Shown: positions 1 through 11,942 of the stretch, one piece after another
How the letters are laid out: every line of letters begins with the position of its first letter
Numbering within the stretch: the stretch's first letter is position 1
Origin: Alentia gelatinosa
Lineage: Eukaryota; Annelida; Polychaeta; Phyllodocida; Polynoidae
Assembly (NCBI GenBank): GCA_950022655.1
Contig: OX465580.1
Location: 4,263,122-4,327,121, forward strand
DNA length: 64,000 bases
Direction of reading: 5' to 3'
Translations under genes and position numbers: made by a program
Notes under the pieces: generated by a model
What the model was told of the DNA's origin: nothing
What the model saw: the letters and a program-made list of their open reading frames with translations, nothing else
Database searches by the model: none

Positions 1-240
1 TTGTTGACATCTACCAGTCACCCACTCGGTTCGTGGACGCATCGAAATTGATTGATCTCGCATATCTAAGCTATCTAAAGTGTATCATTTGAATCATACT
101 CGTTTTCTACCTCGAAGTTTGATATATTTTCACACTATCTCGCTCCGTGGATACTGTACTTCCCCATAGAACTCGCGAAGTGAAGGTATCAGCCATTTTT
201 GAATCTTGCACCTAGAATTCTGTTGTCGGCCTCTCGTCCA
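1..240. repeat. Dispersed repeat copy, similar to 3.2-4.3 kb
   Basis: The stretch around 58-116 (gcatatctaagctatctaaa...) recurs in altered form at 3269-3335 and 3784-3850 as gcatatttgagc-atttaaa, each followed by a gtatcag-like word and then 'acctc'. The block ending 'aactcgcgaagtg' near 170 also matches 'aactcacgaagtg' near 4146. This looks like a family of dispersed copies rather than a gene. No open frame in it looks coding. Confidence 0.45.
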
Positions 241-260
241 ATCAAAATGCGTTATTTCTT

Positions 261-343
261 CAAAGCGTGCAATCTGTAGCTCAGAGCGTGCAGGTGAAGT
301 TCAAAGCGTGCAATTTGTCACTCAAAGCGTGCAGTCTGTTGGT
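261..343. repeat. Four-copy 20-21 bp tandem repeat
   Basis: The word caaagcgtgc (once cagagcgtgc) starts at 261, 282, 302 and 323, each followed by 10-11 bases of related sequence such as aatctgtagct or aatttgtcact. It is a short minisatellite. No function is visible. Confidence 0.7.
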
Positions 344-1044
344 ATCCAAAGTAACCAGTACAATGTTTCATGGCGCACAGTACATTCTGTGTACATTAAC
401 TGTACCCCTAGGAGCAGTACGTATTTACACTGAGTTAGTGCACAGGTATATAATAATAGACCACCTTTACCGAACTGTGATCATCTGTAGTTATCTTTGT
501 ATTCACCCGGAGGTGCAGTGTAGGGAGCTGAGTGGTAGTGATGGTTGAAAGGGAACCTTTTTTTATCTTGTCACTTGTCTCAACCATCGCCAACACTTCT
601 GCGGGCCCTGGAGGCCTTATTCTACCTAGAGTAGGGTTGCCGTTGTAAGTAATCGAAAGCAAGCTCTACTTACAAAATAGGAATCTAAGAACGATTAACT
701 AACTTATAAAATGAAGATGGACTGGGAATTAGATAGAGTTATATATCCTAGGGCCTAGAAAGAGTTAGTAGTGAATTGATCATCGAATGTGAAGAGCTAG
801 CAACTAAATATGTAATTAACTACTAAGAAAGCTAGAAAGGCTCAATCTAGATCTGCTGCAACACAGTCCGCTATAGTTCACCCCATGCTAGACTTCGACA
901 GTCAATGCAAACTACTCTTGTCTCACTGGGAAGTCCAGTTTGTCTTTGAATGATCAGCTACAGTGTTCTACATGATGAGCGCTGCCGATGCCACATACCT
1001 TGTGGATGGAGAAGCAAGGAAGAAACCAACAAGGTTTGGGCTGA

Positions 1045-1139
1045 GTCGCCGTTCTCCACTCGTTCAAACGCGGAGCGATATTCATGACGCAAAGCGGAGT
1101 GAATATCGCGCAGCGCTTGAACGAGTGGAGAACGGCGAC
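1045..1139. repeat. Palindromic (hairpin) element
   Basis: A 23-base arm at 1045-1067 pairs perfectly with 1117-1139, and an inner 9-base arm at 1075-1083 pairs with 1101-1109 on the same centre. The sequence can fold into one long hairpin. It is one of at least seven such palindromes of roughly 80-180 bp in the first 18 kb, with unrelated arm sequences. A foldback/MITE-type insertion is the likely explanation. Confidence 0.8.
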
Positions 1140-3333
1140 AAAGCGTAAACCGAGTAGCTTTCTGTATTTATCTCACCCCTCCACAATTACATGAAACTTT
1201 ACACAGTATCACATGTCAATGATAGTCAACTTACCTTATTCGTCGGTTGCCATTGTGAATGACAACTGACACTCTATCCAGCCGGGACTATATTATACTT
1301 ACTACTGTGGCTGATTGGTTAGCGAATTTGACATCATAGCGTGGCGAATAATCCACAATTCTCATAGGGGCGTGGAGAACGAGTTCCCAATGTTAAGCCT
1401 ATGGACATTATTCCAGGGGTGAGATAAATAGAGGGACCCAATCCCAACTTCACATGCAGAATTCTGAACCGATCATGATGGTAGACCTGCAGGAGTTCAC
1501 CAATCAAATAAACCAACTTTGTCAACTCATCTACATGCTCACTGACAGACACAATGCGATATAGGTAGAAAAAAGTACACCTCCCACCGGCTGTGCTTTC
1601 TTGCGTACCGACAACTATGTCTCTCTATAACCCATGAATATTTGAATAATAGTTGAAAAAGAAAAAGCTCACGTTTTCTTTTAATGTAGATAGTGATGTT
1701 GGAGTGAAAGCGTTGTAGAAACATAGGTCGATATAGGAAATACAGCGTGTATATCATGTCTCAGAGTCTGGATAAATTCTGCCTCTGGAGTACGGCCTGC
1801 TGTCTCCCTCCAACCTGTCATCCCTTTCTTTTACGGCACTTGGACTGTTCCTAGCGGCCACCCCTCAAAATAGCGTTTGTCCGTATGATGGACTCTTCAA
1901 TTCGTAACGTCATTGGCACTGCTTAGTGACTTCGGAGCAAAATCCCTGTAACAAAATCCCTGTAACAACTAGAAGTGCATAATGTCGAAATATCGAGGTA
2001 TCTAATGTGGGGCAGTCACGTGATACAGTTAAGATAGCTCAAATATGCGATTCTCCGAGTCATCTGGTAGCTTCCGGTTTAAAATCCCCTCCAATTTATG
2101 CAAATTTCCCTGACAATGGACACAGTCTGCCATATTGCTGGTGACCACAAAGCGTTGTCAGAGTCTAAAATAGTGAAGAGCTAAACTAATTGACTTCTTC
2201 ATGTACAATTGTTATATGTAATAGTTAAGATTTAACTATTTACACCATCCAGGCATGAATCAAACATTCCAACTCGAAGAAAACCGGTTGTTTTGACGAT
2301 TTGTTGACATCGTGTTCAGAGGCTAAACTGAGGCCATCACTAGATTATTTGATCTGAAACTGCCAGGGTGATATGGTTTTGTCAAAAAATTGGCTTGAGG
2401 ATTACTAAACACATCCTCACATATCAAATTGTATCATAAATGAACGTTTGAAGTCTCCATAGGCTTAGCACTGGATAAGTTCCTTGCCAAGATGGCCGCG
2501 GAGGGGTGTCGAAGCGCCACCTACTTCCAGGCTGACTCGCCAAATTCTCGGGAGCGGTGCCGACGTCACGCAACGTAGTAACGGGTTCGTCTGGCCGCAA
2601 AAACGAGCACTGCGCTACTCAGGTTTATCGCTCTGCAGTTTATTTTCTCGAAAGCGGTGCAGTGCACTCTTTTATGCACAAAGGGTTTAGCCACTTTTCA
2701 CCCCATTGAAACCAATGTTAAACCCACTGTACATCTCTGGTAATATTTCAGTAAATATCCAACATAGAGAAATCAAACAAAAAATGGCATGGAGATGAAG
2801 AGCAGGGGAAGATGTTTGGTGGGTTTTTTCGTATCAAATCATATTCGATTCAAACATTCATACTTCTATCTGATAAAGTTTATTGCTATATCTTGTTAGA
2901 AACACATCAAACAACCTTTATATTTCCACGCAGAGGTATATAAGATAGGGCATTCAAGCAATACAGTTTAAATATGTCAAATATGTGAAATCAATCGATA
3001 ACAACGCGATCACTCGCCTATGTCAGTAGGCGACACAGATGTCAACAAAATGTATTTTAGTTCCTCCTGTCTTACTTGGCGGCGCCACTGTCTATGACCG
3101 CTCTCCAATCATATCTTCTGTTATTCACATGCTTACAAAATGGCAGAGACTACGATATATAGAGTGAAGAGTAAGTAAAATATTTCCGCACCTGCCCAAT
3201 GTGAACGTCCTGTGCGTTGGACAGTCAGTCGGCGTAACTTGCTCGAGTAAACTTGTTATCGATTGTTTTGGCATATTTGAGCTATTTAAACTGTATCAGA
3301 TGAATGCCCCAGTTATATACCTCAATACTAGGA
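1140..3333. other. No gene recognised
   Basis: I see no exon with a recognisable domain here. Near 1165-1180 the word tatttatctcacccct is mirrored at 1416-1431, so 1045-1431 may be one non-autonomous element. The word caatgttaagcctatgg at 1387-1403 recurs at 12249. The sequence could include the unseen last exon or 3' UTR of the minus-strand caspase gene, but nothing shows it. Confidence 0.4.
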
Positions 3334-3481
3334 GAAAACGCCCTAACTGTGGCCGAACTATGTCTTAGTTCGAGGTCACCTGTGGTGGACGTTCGCCCCG
3401 ACGCCGCAGGCATCGGGGCGAACGTCCACCACAGGTGACCGAGAACTAAGACGTAGTTCTGTCCACAGTCAGGACGTTTTC
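3334..3481. repeat. Palindromic (hairpin) element
   Basis: Arms of about 70 bases are inverted copies of each other around a short centre near 3400-3414 (cgcccc...ggggcg), with a few mismatches and about one indel. The outer ends are gaaaacg (3334) and cgttttc (3475-3481). This is a foldback-type insertion, and its arm sequence differs from the other palindromes in the window. Confidence 0.8.
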
Positions 3482-6400
3482 TTATTATTACATACCTTAA
3501 TTCGATCAGAAACACGCCATTTATCGAGTTCCTAATTCACAACCGCTCCATGTTGACACTGTCTGCTACAAACCGGAAGTAGCGCAGTATCTGTGAATCA
3601 CGCATGCGCGATAGGCCGTAACTCGCCTAGCAGATGTTTGGCCGCTATTTGGTACAAGTGCGGTTAGCAGAAGATACGATTGGAGAGCGTTAGGTGTGTG
3701 TGGAGGCGGACATACCGGGAACCAGCGTAAGCGTGTCTGTGCGTCCCCCGCTGCGGATCGTGTTGTTATTATCGATGAATTTCGCATATTTGAGCAATTT
3801 AAACGTTGTCAGGTGAGAGCCAAACGTTAGTTACCTCGAGGATTGGTCATTAGGAACTTGTAGTTGCTACGGGGGGCGTGTACCGCAAGGTTCAAGTCGC
3901 CATTCGACGTACTCCGACATCTTGGTTTTGGTTGTGATGACGCCGAATATGCATGACTAGCGCGTTGCGTGGAGTTAGTTACATACACGTTAAAATCGTG
4001 CAGTGCGATGAAGCGCACCATAGTGGGCCAGCGTCGCGATATACTACACCCCCGTGAGTGGGTAGTATTTCACTGACATTGGCACATGTAATAATTTGTC
4101 ATTACGCATTCCTACCTGCTACGATGAGTTTTTAATGCATCTCAGAACTCACGAAGTGGCAGAGAACTATACCATTTTGTTTTCATGACGCCTATACTGG
4201 TCTCGCAGGCAACGTAATAAATTTTGTGAGTGAGCCATACGTTCGGTACAACAGGCGCGAACATCATTTATACTACACCCCTAGCAGCGGGTAGTATTTC
4301 ATAGAAGTTCGGCCAACGTGTATAGTTATACTTATAATTTCCTTTTTTCATTCAATAAAAAAATGAATCAATACAGTCATTTTCCAATATGAGCGTTCTT
4401 CCATGTATTTATTCAATGTTCAGAAGTGTAAATAAGTCTCTTTCATAGATTGTTCTTTATTTATTACATGGATAGTTATTTCTAATTTGTCAGGTCATGT
4501 CACTGACCTCCATATTTAATAAGATTTTGATAACTTCAAAAAATGAAAAAGACATATTTTTGACTGCTACATACGGGAGGAAATCAAAACACGACTGCTC
4601 AGTGTATAGGCTTGCCCTCATCTGTTTATTTCCACTCACGCCTCATCCTCTCCATACACAGTCCGACACTCTCCTTATTAATTATGCAGACGTCCACCAG
4701 CCAGCTTCATCCATATCGACATCCTCCATGTTACAATGGCAAATTAGCTGACTGTCAATCTGTCTCCCAATCTTTGGCCCTTTGATACAAACTATAATAT
4801 GCATATACATAGTGATTGATATAGCGATAACATATACGACAATAGAAAGAGTTGGAATACATTGCTTTTCATATAATACGAATACATATTTTGACAAGGG
4901 TACCCAGTATTATTTTGCGGATCTTGGTTATGAGGAAGCAGACATTTTCCTTTTCCTCACTACTACCACTGCACGAAACTTACCACTTTACATATGTATA
5001 CGAAACGTGTCTAACAGTAAGATTTTGCGTCTAGAAGTTCGACCTATTAGACGTCTCGTAGACGCCTTATCTAGTGGCGTATATATGTGTCCATGATGCG
5101 GTCTTATATACGTCATATATACGCCTGATTCTGTTTATTTACGCCACTCTCCAATAATTCCGACCTCTGCCACTTGGGACATTAGTGGTAGCATATTTCA
5201 TTTGCCATTAGTCATTAAGTCCTTGGTTTATGGAAAATACAATGTTATATTATCAATTTTGATTATAAAATTGTTCTAAAATCCTATTTATTATCTTTTC
5301 ATTAAATACATATGATAAACCAAGCGTTTTTTTGTTTTTTAAAACGTTTTTTTAAAAAACATTTTTAAGGTTTTTCAAAACACCACTCTTCTGAAGTCAT
5401 ACCTTGGGTACTGTATATATAACATAAGGTCTGGTCAGTTATCAACCTACCACCCCAAGTGCCTCCACACATCTGCTGCCGACGCCGCTTTGACACCTGC
5501 CGCTTTGACACCCACCGCTTTGACACCCATATGCTCCCATATGCCCAGAGACAAAACTCAGGTAATGTGTGAAGACAGAGGACCTCCAGCAACAGCCTCC
5601 ACTCCCACACCACGCCTAGAGTGCTAAAACAACACACTGATAATTCACGGCAGCAGTGGGGGCTGGGCGTGGAGGACTTCCTTTTTTTATTTTCTATCGC
5701 TATACATATACGCCCGGCGTATATATGTCACGCAGAGGATGTTTTATCTTAGATACGCCAGGCGTGAAAGACAGCGAAGTCGCGTGCGTCTACATATGGA
5801 AACTATCTCATAGACGCCCGAAACGCAGACGCGTATAAGAGGTGTATACAAGTATAAACAAGCCACGATACAGCCGATACGTGCGTTATCGCGATGGCGT
5901 ATATATATATGTAAAATAGTGGTTTTCGTGCAGTGTACTTACAATAAAGCTGACTGTCCGGCAGTCACTGAGCCATAGCATTGGTGAGATCTAGTTATAC
6001 CCAACTGGACCCTACTACATACATAACTAAACATACATAATTATAAATCAATCCAATACGTCTTTAATGTACATTTTTTATAATCGGACCGGGGTGTCCA
6101 CTATGATTTGCCTAGGAACTAGACCTATACCCAGGAATGTACATAATATTATCAGAGCACTATCAGCATATACTTGTTCTCTGATTGATTGATGACCGAT
6201 GTATTATACCTAAGTAACACCGCCGTCTGTAAGCTTACCCGGTAAGCAACTCGCGGTATGTCAATTTTTTCCCGCTTGAGCCACCGGAAGATAGGACACT
6301 TGTAGTCCTAGGTGTTTACTCAAGGGTAAATACCCCCCCCCCAAAAAAAAAGGCAGATGTCAGGTTGCCCTGAGAGTATAAGTATGACTTACAGTGAAAG

Positions 6401-6859
6401 CAGAGCTGTCATTAGTGAGCATTGCCTCAATGGGAACCAGTGTAGCTGGAAGTAACTGGTCAGAGGTGGCCTCACTGCAGACCTGGGAGCTGTCTCAAAA
6501 CCATAGACTTAACCCACGTTTTGAAACAGCTCCATGATTCTCCCCGTTCTCACGTGCCTGACAGGCATGTGGGCGGGGCTTATTCTTAAGAAGTAATTAA
6601 CAGAGCTTAATTACTTTATATAAGCTTTAAGTGGGGTGTCCCATTAAGCGAGGTCATCCCATAAGTGGGGTTAAATAAACTAAACAGAGATTTCATGGTC
6701 TTATATAACAAAATAGCCTGCTTATCAATTCATTTGCGAATCTTGGACAGGCAAACTACAACAGTATTATTGTAGTATTTCCAATTTTCTGTTGATTGAA
6801 TTTGTCCATCTTAGTCATGACATCTGAGAGAGCACCATTGCACGGTAACAGTCACCCGG
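3482..6859. other. No gene recognised; AT-rich with small repeats
   Basis: Non-coding by inspection. It contains two more copies of the dispersed repeat family seen at 1-240 and two 'gggtagtatttca' blocks (around 4060 and 4278). A short tandem repeat based on ccgctttgacacc lies at about 5483-5531, and many gcgtatata words occur at 5040-5130 and 5690-5910. A run of C followed by a run of A lies near 6330. No domain-bearing frame was seen. Confidence 0.4.
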
Positions 6860-6954
6860 ATGGATGGCTAGAAATCTAGAACTCATCACCTGTGATACCC
6901 GGGAAAAAGTACAAAAGACGTCGGAGACCTGAGTCTGTAGTTGGCATCTGCTTT
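6860..6954. repeat. ~95-bp dispersed repeat, copy 1
   Basis: The sequence gaaatctaga...tcatcacctgtgatacccgg through ttggcatctgctt at 6871-6954 recurs almost unchanged at 7598-7681, in the same orientation about 727 bases away. Only a few differences are visible, so the duplication is recent or conserved. Confidence 0.8.
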
Positions 6955-7520
6955 GCATTTATCATCTAATAGTTCCCTTTTCTAGTAGCAGATGACAGTA
7001 TCCATAACTAAGTGTCTGCTATTTAATGACAGGATTGACATAGTGAATATTTTGTCCCCAAAAAGACTATAGAATAAAAGTTCTATTTTTAGGAAACAAG
7101 TCAGTAGTGAGGCAGGGGTATGGTCAGACTGGGATACTGGACACCTGCCCATTTCACCAGGTCTTTATAATTGGTGCATGGATAGTGAAGGGATAGATTC
7201 TTTATAGCAAGCTGAAACCCTGTGTGAGCCTTCTAAACTCTAGATGATGTATATGAGCGCGATTCCCACGCTCAAAAGGTTATTAAAATCTGCAGTGTCT
7301 TTATCTGGGATGTCACCCGTCATTTCTTAGCATTGTACAGTAATTGTAAATTACCTATAATTTACTGCCGGGCTGTACTACGCCTTTAACATCTAATCGA
7401 ATCTACTGTGGTGGTTAGTCGAACACTCTATTAATTTATGCAACCGGTCACATGATCACGTGACCCTCTACTAGCGTCATTCCTGTTTCTGCATTCACTG
7501 TCGAAGCACGGGAATTTTTC

Positions 7521-7523
<3 letters not shown>

Positions 7524-7576
<53 letters not shown>
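7524..7576. repeat. (TA)n microsatellite
   Basis: About 26 uninterrupted TA units. It directly precedes the second copy of the 95-bp repeat. Confidence 0.95.
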
Positions 7577-7579
<3 letters not shown>

Positions 7580-7581
7580 AA

Positions 7582-7681
7582 TGGATGGCCCCTAACTGAA
7601 ATCTAGATCTCATCACCTGTGATACCCGGGAAAAAGTACAAAAGACGTCGGAGATGTGAGTCTGTAGTTGGCATCTGCTTT
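7582..7681. repeat. ~95-bp dispersed repeat, copy 2
   Basis: Second copy of the repeat at 6860-6954. It begins with the shared word ggatggc after the (TA)n run and ends at gcatctgctt, after which the two copies diverge. Confidence 0.8.
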
Positions 7682-7854
7682 CTCTCTGATGGTTGAGCGG
7701 TCATGGTCGACATCTGGGCCCTCACCTGAAGTGAAAATATCCAAATTTTTTAGATATATTTAAAAAAAAATAAAAAAAATTCGCCAAAACTTGCGGTCTT
7801 ACAAAGCTTTGGTGTTTATGGGTGACAAGGTGTTTAGATTAGGTACTTATATAG

Positions 7855-7994
7855 AACGTCCTGACCATGCTGTACAATTCACAGAACGAGATGCTAATTT
7901 ACGGTAGGTACGGACCGAGGCGTTTACGCCGAGTTCCGTACAAACGGTAAATTAGCATTGAGTTCTGTGACTTGTACAAGCATGGTTGGACGTT
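7855..7994. repeat. Palindromic (hairpin) element
   Basis: The left arm from aacgtcctgacc (7855) and the right arm ending ggttggacgtt (7994) are inverted copies over about 60 bases, including gctaatttac / gtaaattagc. The centre carries gtacggaccgagg. A shorter related hairpin using ggtccgtac words lies at about 8092-8120. Confidence 0.8.
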
Positions 7995-9380
7995 ATATAT
8001 TTACTATAAAACCGAAATTTTTAAAATAAATCAATTTCATTTTTCTTAACAACAAAAATTTTAATAAATGTGTATGGCTAGGTGGTCCGTATTTTAGTGT
8101 ACGGACCGCTGGTCCGTACAGTATTTTTACGTCATATGTCAAAACGGTGCGTATATACAGTATATATATACGGCATGGGTATATAGTAAATTTCATTGTT
8201 AAAAAACAATCCAAATCAGTCTCATACATTGTGGCTTAACTAATGTCATGAATTTGGGTGATAATATATATATTAAGATAAAAGGTTGTTATAATCTAGA
8301 TGGGATTTTAGAATCTTGTTGACCGGTTTTTCTAGGAGTGTTCATGGTAAAGCTAACATGCTAATGTGTCTCAAATTGCTAACATACAGTGAATTACTTT
8401 CCTTGGGAATGGGCGAAATGGTAGCCATTTTCCAGTAACCTGGGAAAGAGAAGTTGAAAATGTTTGGATTTCGTAGCCCGTCGTAGCCCGTCGGCGACAA
8501 ATACGGCCGGGCACATCTCTCTTATATGTGAAATACTTGACCGAAAATTATGAGGTTTGCGGATCCGGTGAGTCATATAATGAAGATACTGCACTGCAAA
8601 TTTGGAGTCATTCGATAAAGGCTAAGGGCCCCTCAAGGAGATATTGAAAGAGTTTTCCTGCTCTTTTTTTATTCGCCGACCAGCCGTGTGCCCTCTTCCA
8701 CCAAAGATAGGCCTGCCCGAACTTTCCCGATTTGTCTGACCTATTTTTATGGTTCAACCAGGCATCCATCTTCTTTCTCAACCGGAAACTGCCGAGTACC
8801 ACCGAGTGCCTTATGTTTCCAAAGACGTTGTTTATAATTCATTTATTTGTTTATTATTTTTTTAATTTCCTACTATATTTGCAGCGTTTATTTTCAAAGT
8901 AAACATAGTACAGAGATTATACAGAGATGTCAATATAGCAATGTATCACAAACAGAACACGCACGTATTAGTTAAAAAAAATTGAAAACTGTGAATGGGA
9001 GTATTGTATTCCCCCCCCCCCCCCCCATCTCACTATACATGCTTGTCGCATACGAAAGCCCGTTGAAATCGGCGGGAAATTTTAAAATTTGAAAGATATC
9101 GCGGATATTCTGGTAGGAACCGATTTTATCGCACACGATGTATCTAGAAAGATTCAGAAAGATCAAGAAACAATCAAAAACTTCCAGAAACATTCAGATA
9201 CAAATCGTTAAGTTTCGTAAAGCACTTCGGATTAGGTGGAAGAAGTATTTTCAGAGATACGAAACTTCAAGAAACTTACTGAAATTTCCCGACAGAAAAC
9301 AAAAATCGTGTGAGCGTCCGAACCTCACCGACATTTTTAGCGCTCTCTTCCACCGTGAATAGGCGAGTGCACGAAATACA
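7995..9380. other. No gene recognised
   Basis: Non-coding by inspection. It holds short direct repeats such as gtagcccgtc twice at about 8476-8492 and a run of 16 C at 9011-9026. No frame shows a recognisable domain. Confidence 0.4.
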
Positions 9381-9499
9381 CTACGACGCGCTACGACGCG
9401 CTACGATTAAGTTTCCGACGGCGGCCCGTGTCGCCCACTTTGTCGCCGACACGCGCTGCCGTAGGGAACTTAATCGTAGCCCGCCGTAGCGCGTCGTAG
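9381..9499. repeat. Palindromic (hairpin) element
   Basis: The left arm ctacgacgcgctacgacgcg... and the right arm ending cgcgtcgtag are inverted copies, with cgattaagtt matched by aacttaatcg. The centre is a gtgtcg / cgacac pair. Part of the same wording (taatcgtagc) recurs at about 9764-9780. Confidence 0.8.
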
Positions 9500-9528
9500 T
9501 AGGTGGGAGGTCCAGCACCGAGCTCTAA

Positions 9529-9712
9529 AGCGCCAGATCCACTAAGGCGATTTTCCATGCGAATTTGGGTTCGCAGACGTTCGCAGACGTTCGCATGGAC
9601 TTGCGAATGCCTTGCGACAATATCTAATATATTGAATATTATCACATGTGATTCGCACAGTCGCACGGATCGCAGACGCATTCGCTTTGTCGCCTTAGTG
9701 GATTTGGCGCTT
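9529..9712. repeat. Palindromic element
   Basis: The ends aagcgcca (9529) and tggcgctt (9705-9712) are inverted, and just inside them gatccactaaggcga pairs with tcgccttagtggat. The middle has three tandem copies of a gttcgcagac-like word and an AT-rich core. It is immediately next to the palindrome at 9381-9499, so two foldback insertions sit side by side. Confidence 0.75.
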
Positions 9713-9799
9713 GAATCAGATAGCTCCACGATGTTTTTCAGTTTGTCGCCGACATCGCGATGGGGTTAATCGTAGCTCGTCGGGAGCAAATGGTAGTGG

Positions 9800-9960
9800 G
9801 TGGGAATACCAGTGAATTCGGTACCGCGACAGGTTCGGTCCGCGAAATCGGTGAATTCGATACCGCCCGCGGTGCCGGCCGCCACCCGCGGTGCCGGGGT
9901 AGGATGCCGGCCGCCACCCGCGGTCAGGGCCGGACACACGGCTGGCAATGCCCGGAATAT
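9800..9960. repeat. GC-rich flank, inverted relative to the 32-bp minisatellite
   Basis: The words ggtgaattcgataccgc (about 9850) and gtgaattcggtaccg (about 9812) are the reverse complement of the unit of the minisatellite at 10638-10861. This is followed by two copies of a gccggccgccacccgcggt word. The telomere-like array therefore lies between inverted copies of one repeat. Confidence 0.6.
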
Positions 9961-10120
9961 ACCCGCAGCCCTGTCAGCCAGTCTGTACTTTCCCTACATT
10001 TTTATTTAATTGTTCATACTTGGTGGCTGTACCATCCCCGATGTTCTTATATTTATATGGTATCTATTCTGTAATATATATTTATCTTACAGTCAAATAA
10101 ATAACATCTCCTGACACATC

Positions 10121-10582
10121 CTTAACCTATCCCTATAACCCTATCCCTAACCCTAACCCTAACCTATCCCTATTCCTAACCCTAACCCTAATCTATCCCT
10201 ATTCCTAACCCTAACCCTATCCCTATCCCTAACCCTAACCCTAACCCTATCCCTAACCCTATCCCTATCCCTAACCCTATCCCTATCCCTAACCCTAACC
10301 CTAACCCTAACCCTAATCTATCCCTAACCCTATCCCTAACCCTATCCCTATCCCTAACCCTAACCCTAACCCTAACCCTAATCTATCCCTATTCCTAACC
10401 CTAACCCTATCCCTAACCCTATCCCTAACCCTAACCCTAATCTATCCCTATCCCTAACCCTATCCCTATCCCTAACCCTAACCCTAACCCTAACCCTAAT
10501 CTATCCCTATTCCTAACCCTAACCCTATCCCTAACCCTATTCCTATCCCTAACCCTAATCCTAACCCTACCCTAACCCTATA
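10121..10582. repeat. Interstitial telomere-like (CCCTAA/CCCTAT)n array
   Basis: About 460 bases built almost only of ccctaa and the variant ccctat, with occasional cctatt and aatcta units. On the other strand this reads TTAGGG, the common metazoan telomere repeat, mixed with ATAGGG. It has ordinary DNA on both sides, so it is interstitial. The regular mixing of two hexamers suggests expansion as a satellite rather than direct telomerase copying (inference). Confidence 0.9.
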
Positions 10583-10637
10583 CCGGAAGGACGGGCCGGC
10601 CGACCTGACCGCCACACGGGCAGGCGGGCCCGGGAAC

Positions 10638-10861
10638 GTAGCAGTATCGAATTCACCGGTACCGAACTTGTAGCGGTATCGAATTCACCGGTACCGAACT
10701 TGTAGCGGTATCGAATTCACCGGTACCGAACTCGTAGCGGTAGCGAATTCACCGGTACCGAACTCGTAGCGATAACGAATTCACCCGTACCGAACTTGTA
10801 GCGGTATCGAATTCACCGGTACCGAACTTGTAGTGGTATCGAATTCACCGGTATCGAGTTC
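10638..10861. repeat. 32-bp minisatellite, seven units
   Basis: Units start at 10638, 10670, 10702, 10734, 10766, 10798 and 10830, each reading gtagcggtatcgaattcacc followed by ggtaccgaactt with small changes. Each unit carries a gaattc core. It lies about 50 bases from the caspase exon at 10910-11019, so it sits in the following intron or the 3' part of that gene. Confidence 0.9.
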
Positions 10862-10909
10862 GCGTGTGACCGAATTCAGCGTAGACCGTGGGTGGGAGGG
10901 ACCCTTTAC

Positions 10910-11019
10910 CTTGGTCATGAGCTCATCAAGGTGGTGGGTTTCTGCGTGTTTTGTAAACACTTCAACGAGTGCTTGCACGAACCAGCTACCGTCTTTGCGA
11001 TTACGAAATGCAGGGTGAC
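10910..11019 (-). CDS. Caspase, exon encoding the C-terminal p10 core
   Basis: Read on the minus strand, the exon follows acceptor ...ttccattccag and ends at donor AAG|GTAAAG. It completes a serine codon split with the previous exon. It then encodes HPAFRNRKDGSWFVQAL, continuing EVFTKHAETHHLDELMTK. In caspases this is the p10 stretch in which the Arg of (S)WRN contacts the P1 Asp of the substrate; here the Arg is kept but the usual Ser-Trp before it reads Ala-Phe. GSWF-QAL and the DLxELxTKV-like end are also family hallmarks. The next (last) exon was not found; the telomere-like array and minisatellite lie just beyond. Confidence 0.9.
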
Positions 11020-11942
11020 CTGGAATGGAAGATAGATTTAGAAGACAACGTAAGGTAGTAATTCTATCGGAGGAAATATAAAAGAAAATACCTGTAATTG
11101 ATTAATCAAAGTAAAATATAGGCTTCGTATTATATTCATATTATATTCATATCATCCACCGACATCATTGTTCCCGACTGTTCCCAACTGTAATAGGTGA
11201 TCGGAACAGTGAGATATGTCAGTGAGATATGTCGATATCGTATAGGCTTGAAATAAATAGTCTGTGTATACATCTTTGGCCTCTGGCTTCCTGAGGGAGT
11301 CTGAGCTGAGTTATAAAGTAGGTGTCTTTGAGCATGTATGATTTAGCTTCTACTTGCAGAATAGTCCGTTCACGCACCGCGCCACCTTCGGGTTACGGTA
11401 CGTGAAGGTCTAACAGAGCATGGCTCTGACTGGCCAGCCACCTTTAGTAAGAGGAATTGCAGGGTTGGCTGTTCTATTTATAGCATCAGTTTGACAAGAG
11501 GGATACCGTATCATATTGCTGGTTACTGGATCGCAATACACACGAGGTTAGAACCAGCGATCCACCATTTTCCAGGTGCATGTTGGGAAGAAGGCAGGAA
11601 TTTCCACCTTAAAATGGCAGCGCATAACAGTCTGAGTTTGAGCCTGTGTGCCCTGGCCCTGGCGACAACAGACTGTACTAGAGTCTTGCAGAAGAACAGA
11701 AGTGCTATGACGTCACATGAAAGCATTCTGATTGGTTGAGAGACAGGAACTAATATCATATAGGTCAACTTTTGCAAACATTACCCTATTTTGCCTCGAA
11801 TACATTAATTTTTGCATGTATTATCTGAGAGACCACTTGACTATGCAATTTTGACATTATGGTGAATCCCTTTCCTTTGAACAAGCACACTCATACTTTT
11901 CTATGACGGTGTAGCCTATTATCGTAAAACCGGATGAGTTTT

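Noticed and set aside
9391..9948. Frames around the palindromes at 9.4-9.9 kb
   Set aside because: Open on both strands because of GC-rich inverted repeats; no domain and no splice context.
10121..10582. A true chromosome end
   Set aside because: Coding exons of the caspase continue on one side and ordinary repeats on the other, and units are mixed with ccctat. It is interstitial.
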